Source of the DNA: Porphyra umbilicalis | Taxonomy: Eukaryota; Rhodophyta; Bangiophyceae; Bangiales; Bangiaceae | Length of the DNA: 64,000 nucleotides | Assembly: GCA_002049455.2 (NCBI GenBank) | Contig: KV918900.1 | Span: 1-64,000 of the forward strand | Direction: 5' to 3' | In this document: positions 41,680-52,834 of the stretch, in pieces | Position numbering within the stretch: the first letter of the stretch is position 1 | How the letters are laid out: every line of letters begins with the position of its first letter | Notes under the pieces: model-generated | The model's input: the letters and a program-made list of their open reading frames with translations, nothing else | Told to the model about the DNA's origin: nothing | The model's database searches: none | Program-made: the position numbers and the translations under genes

Positions 41680-43164
41680 CGGCGCGCGGCGGGGGTGCGG
41701 CGGCGCCCGGTGCTGCCACGGCGGCGGGTGCGGCGGCGGCCACGCCCGGCGTGGCCGTCGCGCCGGCCGCCGACCGCGCACTCAACACCCGCCGCACCGC
41801 CGACCGCCGTGGCGACGCGGGCGGCGGCGCGGGCGCCCGCCGTGGGGACTGCGGCGCCACTGGCGCCGCCGCCGCCGGCGGTGCCGCCCGTGGCGCCGAC
41901 CCCGCCAGCGCCCGAGCGTCGGGCGGCGCCGACGGCGGCGCCCCCGTCGCCGCCGACGGCGGCGCCGGGGCGGCGCCCGCCGAGGTGACGGCGGCGGCAG
42001 CGGCGGCGGCGGCGAGTGCCCCCCCTCCCGCCAGTTTGGCCGCCGCCGCCGGTGGGGCCCCCCCCGCGGGGCCCTCTGGAGGCGGTGCCTCCCCCCCGCC
42101 CGCCCGACGGCGGCGGCGGTTGCGGGCGCCCGCCCGCCGCGGCGGCGGCGGCGGCGGCCAGCGCCACCCCCGCCGCCGCCGCCGTCGTGGCGGCGAGCGA
42201 CGCGGAGGAGGCGGAGGAGGCGGACGAGGAGGAGGCGGTCACCACCGAGCCGACGGGCGACACCAACCCCCCGTCGGCTTTGGCCGCAAGCAGGGGCGCC
42301 GCCGCCGCGGCGGCGGCGGCGGCGGCGGCGGGCGTGGCGCCGGCGGCGGCGGCGAGCGACGCCGCCGCCGCCGACACCGACGGCGGCGGCGAGCGGGGGG
42401 GGGCGCCCGCGGGTGGGGCGGTCGCGGCGCCCGCCGCCGCTGCCGCCGCCGGTATCCGTGGGGCGCCGGCGGCGCCCGCCGTGCGCGTGGCGCCGACCGC
42501 GGGCGCAGACGGGGGGGGGGCGCACCCGGCGGGGGGGGCGGGACGGCGGCAACCGCCGCCGCCGCCGCCGCGCGCGTGGCACCAACCGCTGGCGCCGCCG
42601 GGGGGCGGGGCGGCGGCGGCGGGGCGGGCGCGACAGCAACGGCGGCGGCGGCGGCGGCGGCGGCCGCCGCCGCCGCCGCCGCCGCAGCCGCCAGCCGCGG
42701 AGAGTGGGGCGCCGACGCGTTGGCGTCGGCCCCCACCGCCACCACCGTCCGCGGGGGCGTGCGCGCGTGCGCGACGGCGGCGGCGGTGGCGGCCGCGTCG
42801 GCGGCCGCGTCGGCCGCCGGCGACGCGGCGGCGGCGGCGGCGGCGGGGGGGACGGCCGCCGGGGGCGGCCGAGGCCGCGGCGACGGCGGCGGGGGGGGCG
42901 TCGGCGGCGGTGGCGGCGGCGGCGGCGGCGGCGCGCCGTCGACGGCGGTCGGGGGGGGGGCGGGGTGGCCCCGCTGGTGGGGGCGCCGGTGCCGCCTGCC
43001 GCCGCCGCCGCCGCAGACGTGGCGTCGGTGGCCATGGCCGTTGCCGGGGCGGCGGCCGTTGCCGGGGCGGCGGCCGTCGCGGCCGCGGCGGCTACCGGGG
43101 CGGCGGCCGCGGCGGCGGCGGCGGCCGCCCTCCCCGCCGCCGCCGCCGCCGGCCGCCCCCCCCC
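39753..43164 (-). other. Low-complexity probable coding tract with RRxRSxRS repeats, possibly the kinase C-terminal extension
   Basis: 3.4 kb of extremely GC-rich sequence with no stop in most frames. Minus-strand reading gives several protein-like patches: ATDATSAAAAAAGGTGAPTS (near 43030), VTPAYVPFRRAGVVSAHALS (near 40680), GGNLVRVASSGVGGAARWLF (near 40310) and NGLSAGVADDPLRDAP (near 39880). The likely end is GQPHVTQ with a stop at 39753. Six short motifs, SAVRRVLSARS, SAVRRVRSLRS, SVVRRVRSSRS, SAVRRVRSARS, SAVRRTRSARS and SVRRARSPRT, recur at 41779, 41589, 41437, 41277, 41116 and 40957, about 160 bp apart. The tract follows the kinase without a visible stop, so it may be an extended tail or a separate gene. 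The plus-strand reading (DRALRTRRTAEA repeats) cannot be excluded. Confidence 0.35.
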
Positions 43165-45187
43165 CGACACGCCCGTAAAGGAGTAGCCCGCCACCAGCTG
43201 CGCCTTTGGCGCGCGCGTCCCCCCCCCCGGGAGGAGCATGGAGAGGAGCTCGCGTCTCCCCCCCCCCCCCCCTCCCCCCCCCCCCCCCCCCCCCCCCGAG
43301 GCGACCCCCCCCCCCCCCCCGACGCGGCCGCCTCGGCCACCACCTCGGCCATCTCCCGCGCCGCCGCCCCCGGCAGCGGGGGCGCCCCCCCGGGGCGCCC
43401 CGCAAGCACCGCCGCCACCACCTCGGTCGGCGACGGCGGGGGCGGCGGCGCGCCGGCGCCCGCGCGCTTGGCGCGGCGCGCCTTGGCGCGCGCGAGCGTC
43501 GCCCCCACGTCGACATTGTCGGGGTGGGGCGCCCGCCCATAGACGGCCGCCCAGTCGACGCCCGCAAAAAAGGGGTGCCGCTTGACCGCCTCGAGGCCGT
43601 CGGCGCCCATGCCGAGGCGCGAGCGGGGGTTGCGGTCGAGGAGCCCCCGCAGCAGCGACGTGACGGCGGGGGAGAGGGCCCGGGGGAAGCGCAGCGGCGC
43701 CGACTCGATGCGCTCATACACCTCCTCCCGCCGGGAGGAGTAGAAGGGCGTGCGCCCGACGAGGAGCTCGTACGCGAGGATGCCGAGCGCCCACACGTCC
43801 ACGGATTGGCCATAGGCGGCGCCGCTGAGCGCCTCGGGGGCGATCATCTCGCGCGTGCCGCAAAAGGTGTTGGTCAAGCCGGCGGCGCCACCGGCGCCGT
43901 AGAGGCTCGTGCCGTGGGGGGGGGACGCGCCGCCGCCGCCGCCGCCGCTGCCGCCGCTGGCCACTGTCCGCGCGGTGGAGGCGGGGCGGGGTTTGGAGAG
44001 GAGCTTGGACAGCCCAAAGTCGGCAATGCGCACGTGGCCGTCGAGGTCGAGGAGCACGTTTTCCAGTTTTAGGTCCCGATACCTGCGGGGGACAAGCACA
44101 GGGATGGGCACAGGGATGGGCACAGGGATGGGCACAGGGATGGACACAGGCGAGGGCGGTACAGCGGGCAGACCACAGCGCGTCACGCGATGCGCAGAGC
44201 GGGGGAACGGTTAGCAATCGTAAAGAGACAGCGGGCGGCGGCGGTCACCCGCAGTTCTGGAGCCCATCCCACGCGCATCACCCGCTTCTCCACCGGGAGG
44301 CCCTTCCCCACTGGCCTCGCTTGCGCCACCCCTCCCGACGCGTGCAAAAGTCGAGACGAGCCACGCACGCGCCGCTCCCTCCGCTCCGCGGTGCCCCCCC
44401 CCAACGTACACCACGCCGAGCTTGTGGAGGTGCTGCAGCCCCAGGACCATCTCCGCCACCAGCCGCCGCACGGTCGGCTCCCCAAACGGCCGCCCGTGCT
44501 GCCGCATAAAGTCAAAGAGGTCCCCCGCCCCGCAATACTCTGTCACGAGGCACAGGCGCGTCGGCGTCTGGAAGGCCGCCCGCAGCTTGAGCACAAACGG
44601 GTGGTCCTTGGCGAGCTCCAACACGAGCCGCTCGTCCATCGCGTGCCGCACCGCATCGTCATTCTCATACACCGCCGACTTGTCAATGACCTTGACGGCC
44701 ACCGCCTCCCGCGCCGTCTTGTCGAGGGCGACAAAGACGCGCCCCGAGGCGCCCTTGCCGACGGGCGCAACGAGCTGGTAGTCGCTCAAGCCCGCCACCT
44801 CCCGTGTGCCGCCGGTGAGGAGGGCGGCCGCCCACGCGTCCGCGTCAGACGACGTCGGCAGCCGCAACTCGACGGCGGCAAAGGCGGCGGTCGCGACGCC
44901 GGGGGGGAGTTTGACCTTGACCCGCGCCTTGACGGGCTCGACTTTGATGCGCACGGCTTTGAGGCCGACGAGGAGGACGCCGCCGGGGGGGGTCGTCCGC
45001 ACCACCTCCTCGCTCGGCGTGGGGGGGGGGGGAGGGGGGGGGGGGGGGGGGGGGGGGCCGGCGACGGCGGCGCCGACGGCGGTGGCGTCGTTGCGCCCGG
45101 CGCACCGCCACCGTCGACGGCGGCGGCAGCGTCGGCCGGCGGCGGCGGCGACGTGTGCGCCGCCTCTGCCGCCGCCCCCCCGCCGCT

Positions 45188-45222
<35 letters not shown>

Positions 45223-45305
45223 CGCCGTCCCCCTCGGTGGCGGCGGCGGTGGCGGCCGACGCCACGTCGGCCGCCTCGACCGCCTCGGCCGCCGCCGTCG
45301 CCCCT

Positions 45306-45336
<31 letters not shown>

Positions 45337-45628
45337 CCGCCTCGGCCGCCTCGGCCGCCGCCAGCCCCGCGGCGGGCACGCTGTAGAGGAGCAGCGTGCT
45401 GCCGCGGATTTCCGCCCACCACCGCCCAAACGGGCGGCGGACCCCCGGGCGCGCCGACAGGGAGCGGCCGCCGACCCAGCCGGCGCGCGCCGGCGACAGC
45501 CGCTGCACGAGGAGCAGCGCCTCCTCGTGCGCCACGTTGCGGGATGCGGCCGCGCGGGGGGCGGGGGGGAGGAGGGGGAGGGCGCCGCTGCCGCCGCCGC
45601 CGGCGCCACCGGGGGGGGGGGGGACCAT
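43150..45628 (-). CDS. PH-domain AGC protein kinase (RAC/Akt-like)
   Basis: The ATG at 45628 (ACCATGG context) opens a Gly/Pro leader. A PH domain follows: GWVGGRSLSARPGVRRPFGR, WWAEIRGSTLLLYS (about 45495-45390), then after a roughly 125-residue Ala/Gly/Pro insertion, GVLLVGLKAVRIKVEPVKAR and the closing Trp in DADAWAAALL (about 44980-44840). The kinase has VGKGASGRVFVALD, AVKVIDKSAVY, TEYCGAGDLFDF, YRDLKLENVLLD, ADFGLSKLL, TNTFCGTREMIAPEAL (activation-loop Thr) and FFAGVDW. A hydrophobic motif LVAGYSFTG is near 43165. This order is that of lipid-regulated AGC kinases, which phosphorylate Ser/Thr after basic residues. A 327-bp intron (44083-44409; GTACG..CCGCAG) restores V-Y-R-D-L-K exactly. 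Frames shift at the G run 45031-45058 and at C runs around 43260-43320. The true C-terminus is unresolved. Confidence 0.8.
44083..44409 (-). other. Spliceosomal intron of the PH-AGC kinase, with a 12-bp tandem repeat
   Basis: The donor is GGCGTGGT/GTACGTTGGG and the acceptor CCCCCGCAG/GTATCGGG. Joining them gives G-V-V-Y-R-D-L-K-L across the catalytic loop with the split Val codon intact. The 3' part carries about four copies of GGGATGGGCACA (plus strand 44099-44150). Confidence 0.85.
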
Positions 45629-47741
45629 GGTCGCCACGAGGGGGGGGGAGAGGGGGGGGGGGTGGTTGGATGTGGCCAATGAGGGCGTCGGAGGTTGGGT
45701 TGGGGGGTGGTGACCGGCCGTGAACGGGAGGGCGTATCTATGGATGGGGGAAGGAGGGGGCGAGAAAGAAGGATGGGGTGAGGCGGGGGGGGGGGGGGGG
45801 TACGGGGGACGGGCGATGCAGGAGAACCGGGCGCCCAGTCGGCAACCCCCTCACCCGCCGACGCGCCGCCACTGGCGGGAGTCGACCAGGGGATGGGGTC
45901 AGGCGACGGCGGCCGGCGCTCACGGATCAGCGGGGGGTCCACTCTCTCTGCCCGACACCCACCCCCCACGGTGGGGAAACAGTCAGGACCCTACTACAAC
46001 GGCCCAACGGCCGGCGCCCGTCAGGCGCGACAGCCGACGCGTCCCAGTGGCGAGCTCAATCACGATTGACAGTCCACCGCGCCCCGCCGCGGGCCGCGTA
46101 TCCTCCAGTCGTACAAACGGGCGGGCCCGCCGGGCGACCGGCCACCCGGTGGCACACGGGGCGGGCGGGCGACAATTGAGAAACAACAGACTCGGTGGGG
46201 GGGGGGGGCACCCCAGACACGTCAACCGCCACGCGCGGCCGCGCGTGGAGCGCCGCGGCGGACGCCGGTCAAACGTCGGCCGGCGGGCGCGTCCGACAGC
46301 CGCCAACGGGGGCCGCCACGGGGCGCGGCGGCGGCGGGGGGACGAGCGGTCCGCGGCTCCGTGTATGCGGCACCGGCCGCCGTGGCGGCACTGCCGCGGC
46401 CGCTCGGACACGCGTGCGAGTGACTGGGCGGCGGAGGCGGCGGCGGTCGCGGCGCGGCGGTCGCGGCGGTCGCGGCAGTGGTGGTTGGGGGGGGGGGGGG
46501 GCGGCCGAGCCGCGGCGCCGGCGCTCGGCGGCGCGGCGGGGCGGCGGATGCGCCCCGCGGCTGCCGGCCGATGTGGGGATGACAGCGGCACTGCCCTGCC
46601 GCGTCTCGTGTGGTGCCGCGGTGCGCGTCTGGGGGAGGGGGGGGGGCCCCGGGGGAGGGGAGGGAGCAGCGCCGCGCCGCCACCCCCCGCGCGCCCCGCG
46701 CACGCGCGCAGCGGCCGTGGCGCGAGCCGCGGCCGCCGCCACGCGCCCGCCCCCGCGGCGGCGGCCGCGGCGGCGCGTGGGCGCGTGCGGCGCGGGGGAG
46801 CCCGCCAGGCGCCGCCGCCGCCGCAGCGGCGCGGGGCGCCCGTCGCCGTGGCGGCCGCGTCGACGGCGGCGCACGCCCCCCGCGGCGGGGCTCTGCCGGG
46901 CGCCGCGGCGCGGCGCCCCCGCGGCCGCGCGCCTCGTGTGCGTGGGGGGGGGGGGGGAGGCGCGCCGCCGGCGGCGCCACGCCCCCGCAGCCGCGGCGGC
47001 GGGCGCGGGGCGTGAGGCTGGCGCGTGGCGGCGCCAAGGGGCCCACCGCCCCCGTGTGGGGGGGGGGTGGGGCCGGGGGGGGCGGCGGCGCAAGCAGAGC
47101 GCGCCCCGAAGGGGCACCCACCGGGGGGCGGAGGGCGCCCGCCCGGCAGCGTCGGGCGCGTCTGCGAGGCGCGCGCGGGGCACGGGGGGGCAACGATCCA
47201 AAAAGACCCCCCGCGGGCGGGAGGTGCCGCAGCCCCCGCGCGCGGTGCGGATCACGGGGCGGGCTTGGAATCCAAGCCGCCGCATCGTGCGCACTTGCGT
47301 GTGGGGACTTGCCTGAAATACGCGGGCCCATGCTCAGCGACGACTCGAGTGGGCACGGAAGAACCCTCACGATGGTTGTGGAAGAACCCTCACGATGGTC
47401 GCCACGGTGGCCCGGGCCCCCGACCGTGTGCGCGCGGGTGCGCTCGTGGGGAGGCGGCGAACCCCGCCGCAGCAGCGTGCCCGCCGCAAACCCAGAAACC
47501 GTCGAGCACTAGCTAGACGCAAACACACCCGCCCAACAGAGCAAGAGGGCGAAAGAGTAGAAGCAGAGGAGCCCAGCACCCCCCGACCAGACGGCGGCAC
47601 AAACCGAGAGCAACCGCCGAGGCCCCATCCGCGTGACCCCGGCGGCGCCACACACCCCGCGCGGTCAAACCCACCGCCCCGCCCGCAGTGCTCCCGCGCA
47701 CGAGTTGCCCCCCGACCGCCACCGACCGCACCAGCCACCCT
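45629..47741. other. GC-rich spacer, possible unresolved gene
   Basis: Most is Arg/Pro/Ala-type low complexity with open frames on both strands. Minus-strand 46150-45985 has one protein-like patch ending in a stop (RPFVRLEDTRPAAGRGGLSI; TGTRRLSRLTGAGRWAVVVG) and could be the 3' end of a gene. 47357-47400 is a 22-bp duplication of GAAGAACCCTCACGATGG. I recognise no domain. Confidence 0.25.
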
Positions 47742-48016
47742 TTACCGTGGCCCCGCGTCCGACGGGGCCACCCACCACACCTCCCCCTTGCCGACGACAC
47801 GCACACCCGCCGCGCGGGGCGGCCCCGCCGCCGCCGCGGCCGCGCTGCCCGGTCCGCCGACGGGCACGTCGGCGCCCCCACGCTCGTGGTCCGCGCCGGC
47901 GCCCTCGTTGGCGGTCGCCTCGGCAACGGGCGCCGGCGGCACGCCGCGGCACAGCACCCAACCGGCAGGCAGGCGACGCGGGGGATGCACCCCCTCTGGG
48001 GCGTCCGCTGCGCCCC

Positions 48017-48047
<31 letters not shown>

Positions 48048-49134
48048 GCCGTCGACGGCGGCGGCAGTCGACACCCACGCGGCGACCGCCGCTAGCCGCA
48101 CGCCGGCGGTAGCGTCCCACCGCCGCGCCACGCGGCTGCCGTCTGGAAGCCGCACGGCAATGGTCACGGAGCCGACGGCGCCGGCGGGGGGCTCGGGTGG
48201 GATGCACACGGCGGGCTCGAGGGCGGGCGTCACCACCGCCCTGACGGGCGGCGGGGGAGAGGGGGTCCCCCCATTGCCGGTATCGGCGGCGGGTGGCGCG
48301 GCCGCCGTCGTCACAGAAGGCGACCCGGTGAAGCCGTGGCCACCAACCCCCTGTGCGGCTGCTACGGCTGCGGCAGCGGCGGAAGCGGCGGCGGTGGCCG
48401 CGGCGGCGGCATCAGCCGCCGCTGCTGCCGCGCGGGCAGCTACCTGCACTGCCGCCGCCGCCCGTGTGGCAGCCTGGCGGGCGACGTCGGCAGCGTCTGC
48501 GTTTGTGTCGGCGGTCGCCGCCACGGCGGGGCCGACGTGACCACAGTCCCCATCCGCTGGGCGGCCGCCACCGCCGTTGCCTGGACCGTGGCGCGCAGGG
48601 GCGGTCGACGCGGGTGGCAGCGGCTCGCCACCCAGGCGGGCGCCGACGCAGCCAAAGCGCATCCGCTCGTAGCGCTCGATTTGGGCGCGCACCTGTTCCT
48701 GTGAGGGGTCGGGATGCCACCCATCGCATCACGTCGGGGCCCACAGCGCACGGGGCGGTCATGGGGACAAGCGCAGGCGCAAAGGTTAGATTTGGATGGA
48801 GCGCGCGACGGCCGCCTGCCGCGCGTCCGTGCCGACGTGGAACGACATGGCCACAGCCGCGACAGACGCCCGTCTGCGCAAGCGCCGTGCGCGGCCAGCT
48901 CCCGGGCCAGCCCCCCATCCCCCGCCCCCTCGACCCCGCGCCACGGCCGCCCCAACCTACCCGCTGCTTGGCACGGTGGGCGGCTGTCGCAACCGCTCCG
49001 GCCGCCGCCTGCGCGGCGCGGGCGGCGGCCTCGGAGCGGCGGCCGCCGACGGGCGTCGGCGGCGCCGCCGGCGGCCGCCGCGGCACTGTGGCCGCCCGCG
49101 ATGCGGCGCCGCGAAGCGACGGCGCTTCGTCCAT
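47742..49134 (-). CDS. UBX-domain protein, two exons
   Basis: UBX domains are ubiquitin-like folds that dock on the AAA+ ATPase p97/Cdc48 and recruit it to ubiquitinated cargo. Exon 1 (49134-48961) begins MDEAPSLRGAASRAATVPRR; exon 2 is 48698-47742. The 262-bp intron (CGG/GTAGGT ... CCCTCACAG/GAACAG) joins in phase 0 to give HRAKQR-EQVRAQIERYERM, the 'R-x-x-V-x-x-QI-x-x-D/Y-x-x-R' helix that often precedes UBX domains. After an Ala-rich linker the UBX domain (about residues 233-372 of 376) has SVTIAVRLPDGSRVARRW, a helix ATAGVRLAAVAAWV, a Gly/Asp insertion, LPAGWVLCRGVPP and a closing strand GVRVVGKGEVWWV. The usual Phe-Pro-Arg loop reads Gly-Val-Pro-Pro, so p97 binding is uncertain. The stop is TAA at 47742-47744. 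Confidence 0.72.
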
Positions 49135-49851
49135 TAGCGACACCCGCACCGGGCGGTAGGGACGCACCACACCCCACCGACGAGGCCGGGAGGCTGTTCG
49201 GACCGACGGCGGTGTGGGGGAGGGGGGGGCGGGGGGAGGGTGGTGCTGTGCGCGTGCTGCAGCGACCACGGAGAATGCGCTGGCGGAGCGGCGGACTGGC
49301 TGCGCGCGGGCCCCCGCGCCGCGGATGGGGGGGCGTGCGGGGCGGGCGGCGCGGGCGGCGAGGGCGGCGCCCCCCCCTGTTCAAGCAGTGCGCGGGGGTC
49401 ACGCCACGAGCAGGGGGAGCCCGAACCGGTCGGCGCGCCGGCCGACGCGGCGGCGCGCGGCCCGTGGCGGGCGCCCCCGCGGTCGCACGCGGCGGGTCTC
49501 CCGTCGGGCGGGGTGCAGGTGCGAGAAAAAAAAAAAACAGGTCACCAAAAGTGGTCAACCTGATGGGGTCGGCGCCCGGCGGAGTGTCTTGCCACATTCG
49601 GTCAACTCGCCAATCAAGAGCGGCGCTCTTTTGAACCGACCCACATGCTATAGGTTAACGTTAGCGTGGCCAGAAATTTCAAGCTCTTAAGAGGTTACAC
49701 TCCTCAACCACATTGACTGCGAGCATAACCCTGAATGGCTCACTACGTGTTGAGTGCAATAGAAAGCGTTGGAGTGTGACGCGTACTGAAAGTGTGCTAC
49801 ACAGTTGTGACGTTTAGTCAACGAATCGAATCGAAATGGACTTCTCAATGC
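49135..49851. other. Upstream region of the UBX gene
   Basis: GC-rich to about 49510, then a 12-base A run (49526-49537) and a sharp fall in GC content marking the edge of a host-gene island. It probably includes the UBX promoter. No plus-strand gene is convincing. Confidence 0.35.
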
Positions 49852-50295
49852 TCACGAGGGCGCCAGATGATGGCGGTTTCGACCTGTCGGTCGCTGTCCT
49901 TTGCACTCCTGCCGGGAGGCAATGAATCGCGACGAAAGGCCGACCTCAGTTGGTCCTACGAGCTGACCACCCCTTTGTTGCCGGCTACGTCTGCGGCCGT
50001 CATCCTTCCCCAGCTGCCGGAATAGCAAGTCGCCCCCGATTCGTGTGTGCGCTGCAAGGGCCCCACTGAGAAAGGAACCGCAGATACTCGGTAGTTGGCA
50101 GGAGGTAACAGGCTGAAAGCTCGGTGCGGGTCGAACCAGGCCCCATGATAAGTCGAGTGGAGCACTGCCGCACGATGAGGAAGATGCAAAGATCGTTGTG
50201 GCTGCATCGGACTCGAATGGACGGCCGTTGCGGATCGAGAGCTCGTGAGCCAGCACAAACTGTGATACCATAGAGGCGGCGTCTCTCTGGACCAC
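49852..50295 (-). pseudogene. Possible transposase-derived fragment
   Basis: A minus-strand open stretch contains ASMVSQFVLAHELSIRNGRP followed by FESDAATTIFAS. This resembles the 'helical segment plus GKPF' block found in some hAT/ZBED-type transposases, but there is no catalytic motif or zinc finger and no proper start. I treat it as a possible relic; a chance frame is the alternative. Confidence 0.2.
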
Positions 50296-51030
50296 CAGGA
50301 AAGATGGGGGTCAGGTGCTTCGGGCGATGCGATGCAGTTACTTTCCGTGTCGCAGTCCCAACGCTGGTGGTGAGCTCGGGCACCATCGGATTGTGAAATG
50401 TCGTTGTCCGTTGTGTAAGTAGCGGCGGCAGCTCACCACTCGACGCTTCTTGTTCCTTTCACCGCAGCTTAAGTCACTGCTCGACTACTACGGCGGGTGG
50501 TGATTCATCCCCGGTTGCGCAGACTCCAAACATCCCCGACTATTCCCGAGCTCCCCAAGCGCCTCCTTCCCCTTCACGCATTCGGGCTCTCCGTTCAGGG
50601 TATCTGAGCGTACGCGCTGGTGGTGTGCCTCCAACTTCGTCAATCGAAGTGGGTGGCTCCCCCGCAACTACCGTACCCCCTCCACGCAAGCGGCTCACGT
50701 GCTCTGCCTCAGATGAACTTATCTCCAATATTCTGGCCGCTCCGGCACCGTACCAGCACCCCTCACGCGCGGCTGCGCTCGAATTCGGGCCACTCGTCAT
50801 CCTGTTCCTCCCGCTGACTCGGGACGCATTTTAAGACTTCTTCCAGCGCTGTCTTCATTCCGATCGTGCTACACTAGTTACCTGGACACCGATGGCAGGC
50901 GTGCTGCGCTCCGTGCACCGTACCTGGAACGCGCTGCCGGCCCTCTCTAAGACAGAGGGGCAGCCAGTTCTGGAGTACGAGAATGACATGAGCTTCCGAA
51001 TTTCTGAGAGCAACGTGGGTGCGGTCGCTT
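50296..51030. other. Non-coding spacer
   Basis: Moderate GC with only short frames on both strands. I see no motif, repeat or RNA I can support. Confidence 0.3.
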
Positions 51031-51047
51031 ACGACGATCACGCTGCG

Positions 51048-51506
51048 CAGCGGGCCCAGGAACGTCGTCAAAAGCACGTCTGTTTTTACCTGTTTTGAGC
51101 CTCTTCGAGGCCCATGTTCCTGTCTAAAGAAAGAGAATTCCTGTGCAAAAAACAGATCGACCCCCCTTGACAGGCTCTCAGAGGCCATCCCATGCGAGGT
51201 CCATGCATATCTGTGTTTGCGAGAACAGGAATCGTTCCTCACTCCACACATAGCGCCTGCTAGCAGGGCCATAGATGCTTCTCCGTCTCTCTCTCTTTCT
51301 GGAAGGGTGAAGTGTATACTTCTTGTGCTGTGTCTCTCTTTTTACGAGTGGAGATGCATCTATCCCGGCGAACAGATGATTTTGGCCCCCTTTCTGGAAA
51401 AAAGAAGCCTTGACAGAGCCCCAGGGTGGTTTGCAGATAATCTGTCCGTCCGAAAACACGCAAAAGCAGACGTGCTCTTGACGACGGTTTTGGGCCCGCT
51501 GCGCTG
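51048..51506. mobile_element. Terminal-inverted-repeat element, about 460 bp
   Basis: The left arm at 51048-51100 (CAGCGGGCCCAGGAACGTCG, TCAAAAGCACGTCTGTTTTT) is mirrored at 51452-51506 with about 85% identity by eye. Weaker symmetry continues outward. The interior is pyrimidine-rich and non-coding. It is probably a non-autonomous DNA transposon of a third type, distinct from the palindromic MITE family. Confidence 0.6.
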
Positions 51507-51944
51507 CTGGGCCGTAGCACGTTTTCGCTTTATTGGATTTCCGTTTTCGGAGGGGCTGTTCTCGGCTGGGGATGTCGCGGGCATGAGGCCATGAAGTATC
51601 CCTTCCACGTAGGTTCTCTCCCCGCGGTCATTGGTTACAGCAAGCGTTGGCGACGGAGCGCTTATGTCGACGCAGTCGGGTGGGACGGCACACGTGTGAC
51701 CCACTACCGGGTAGTTCTCTCACTTTATTGTACCAGGCAAGGTGCCGGGATCGTTCCCTGATGTATCTATTGACTGAGAGACGCTGTTGTTGGCCGCCAG
51801 CGCTGGTCGCAACCTCAATTTTTCGGACGCGGGCACCAAGCCACCACTGGCGCGTCCATGACATCACGGCGTCGTGCGGCACGAAGACATTTACCGCAAG
51901 GGCCCTGGCCTGTCGGTCGGAATAAACGCCGCCCCTGGAAGATC

Positions 51945-52634
51945 TTAGGTATCTGTGCCGCCCAAGGCGCCTTTCTGGGAGGTGGAAAGCCTGTCCGACG
52001 CAGATGGCGTCTTCACCGGGCCCAAGTTTGGAGAGGATGACGGGTTGGTGCTGCCTTTCGCTGTCGGCGGCACACCTGTCGCGATGGCTCGAACCGGCTT
52101 CACCATTCCCTGGTCTTGCAGCACCAAGTCGTCGCCAAGTGAGCCCCGTTTCGACGAGGAGGAGTTTTCCTCAGTGGCCGAGGTCTCTGTCGCTGGTATG
52201 ATCCCTGATATCTCGCTCTGCTGCTCAAGTTCTCCGCCGCTGCACGCAGGAGCCACTGTATGGCTGCCATCGTGGCCCCTCAAGCTTGAAACCATTGATG
52301 TTATCTGGATCCTCACTCCTGCGTGTCATGTGTGACCTGGTCGCATCTCTTTGTGGTAGCCAGGACATGGATGAAACTGAGCATGCGCAGCCGCTATCTT
52401 CCGGCCTTCTTCCCCATGGCGGTGTGCACGCATTTTGTCATTTTCTCCTGCTTTCATCGGCCGCCGATAGCCGACACCATCCTCCAGGACATCCACTTCT
52501 TCCGTACACGTCGCTGCGGCGCGGGAGCGGCGGAGATTGACGAGATGCGCCGAAAGTTCCGTCCCCGCCGACGTGGAAATGGTAGCGAGCTCTGGATCAC
52601 CCCCAGTTAAGGGCGGACATTGGGATCTGGACAC
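51945..52634 (-). pseudogene. Disordered ORF with one in-frame stop
   Basis: One minus-strand frame of about 229 codons is interrupted by a single TGA at 52326-52328. The upstream part contains TSAGTELSAHLVNLRRSRAA and EEVDVLEDGVGYRRPMKAGE. The downstream part contains GGELEQQSEISGIIPATETS and KGSTNPSSSPNLGPVKTPSA. Composition is Ser/Thr/Glu-rich and protein-like but without a domain. It may be a decayed transposon accessory or gag-like gene. The plus strand is also open over 51955-52335, so the strand is not certain. Confidence 0.3.
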
Positions 52635-52834
52635 GTTTCGCCATTACAGTCGCCACGTGAACATTTTCTGCCCTTCACAGACGTCTTGCACCGCCGGTGC
52701 AACAACAAAGACGCGCGCCTACACGCCGCCACCCCCCCTCTCCCCCCATTTATGTGCAGCGGCAGAGTGATTCGGCGGCTACCACGGGGATATCTTTGTA
52801 CCTCCCGTGACCTGAGTCGGATTTTTCGCGCCTG

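Noticed and set aside
41331-43178. Plus-strand 615-codon Ala/Arg-rich frame with DRALRTRRTAEA repeats as a gene
   Set aside because: Possible but not preferred: minus-strand patches look more protein-like and follow the kinase. Kept only as an alternative reading.
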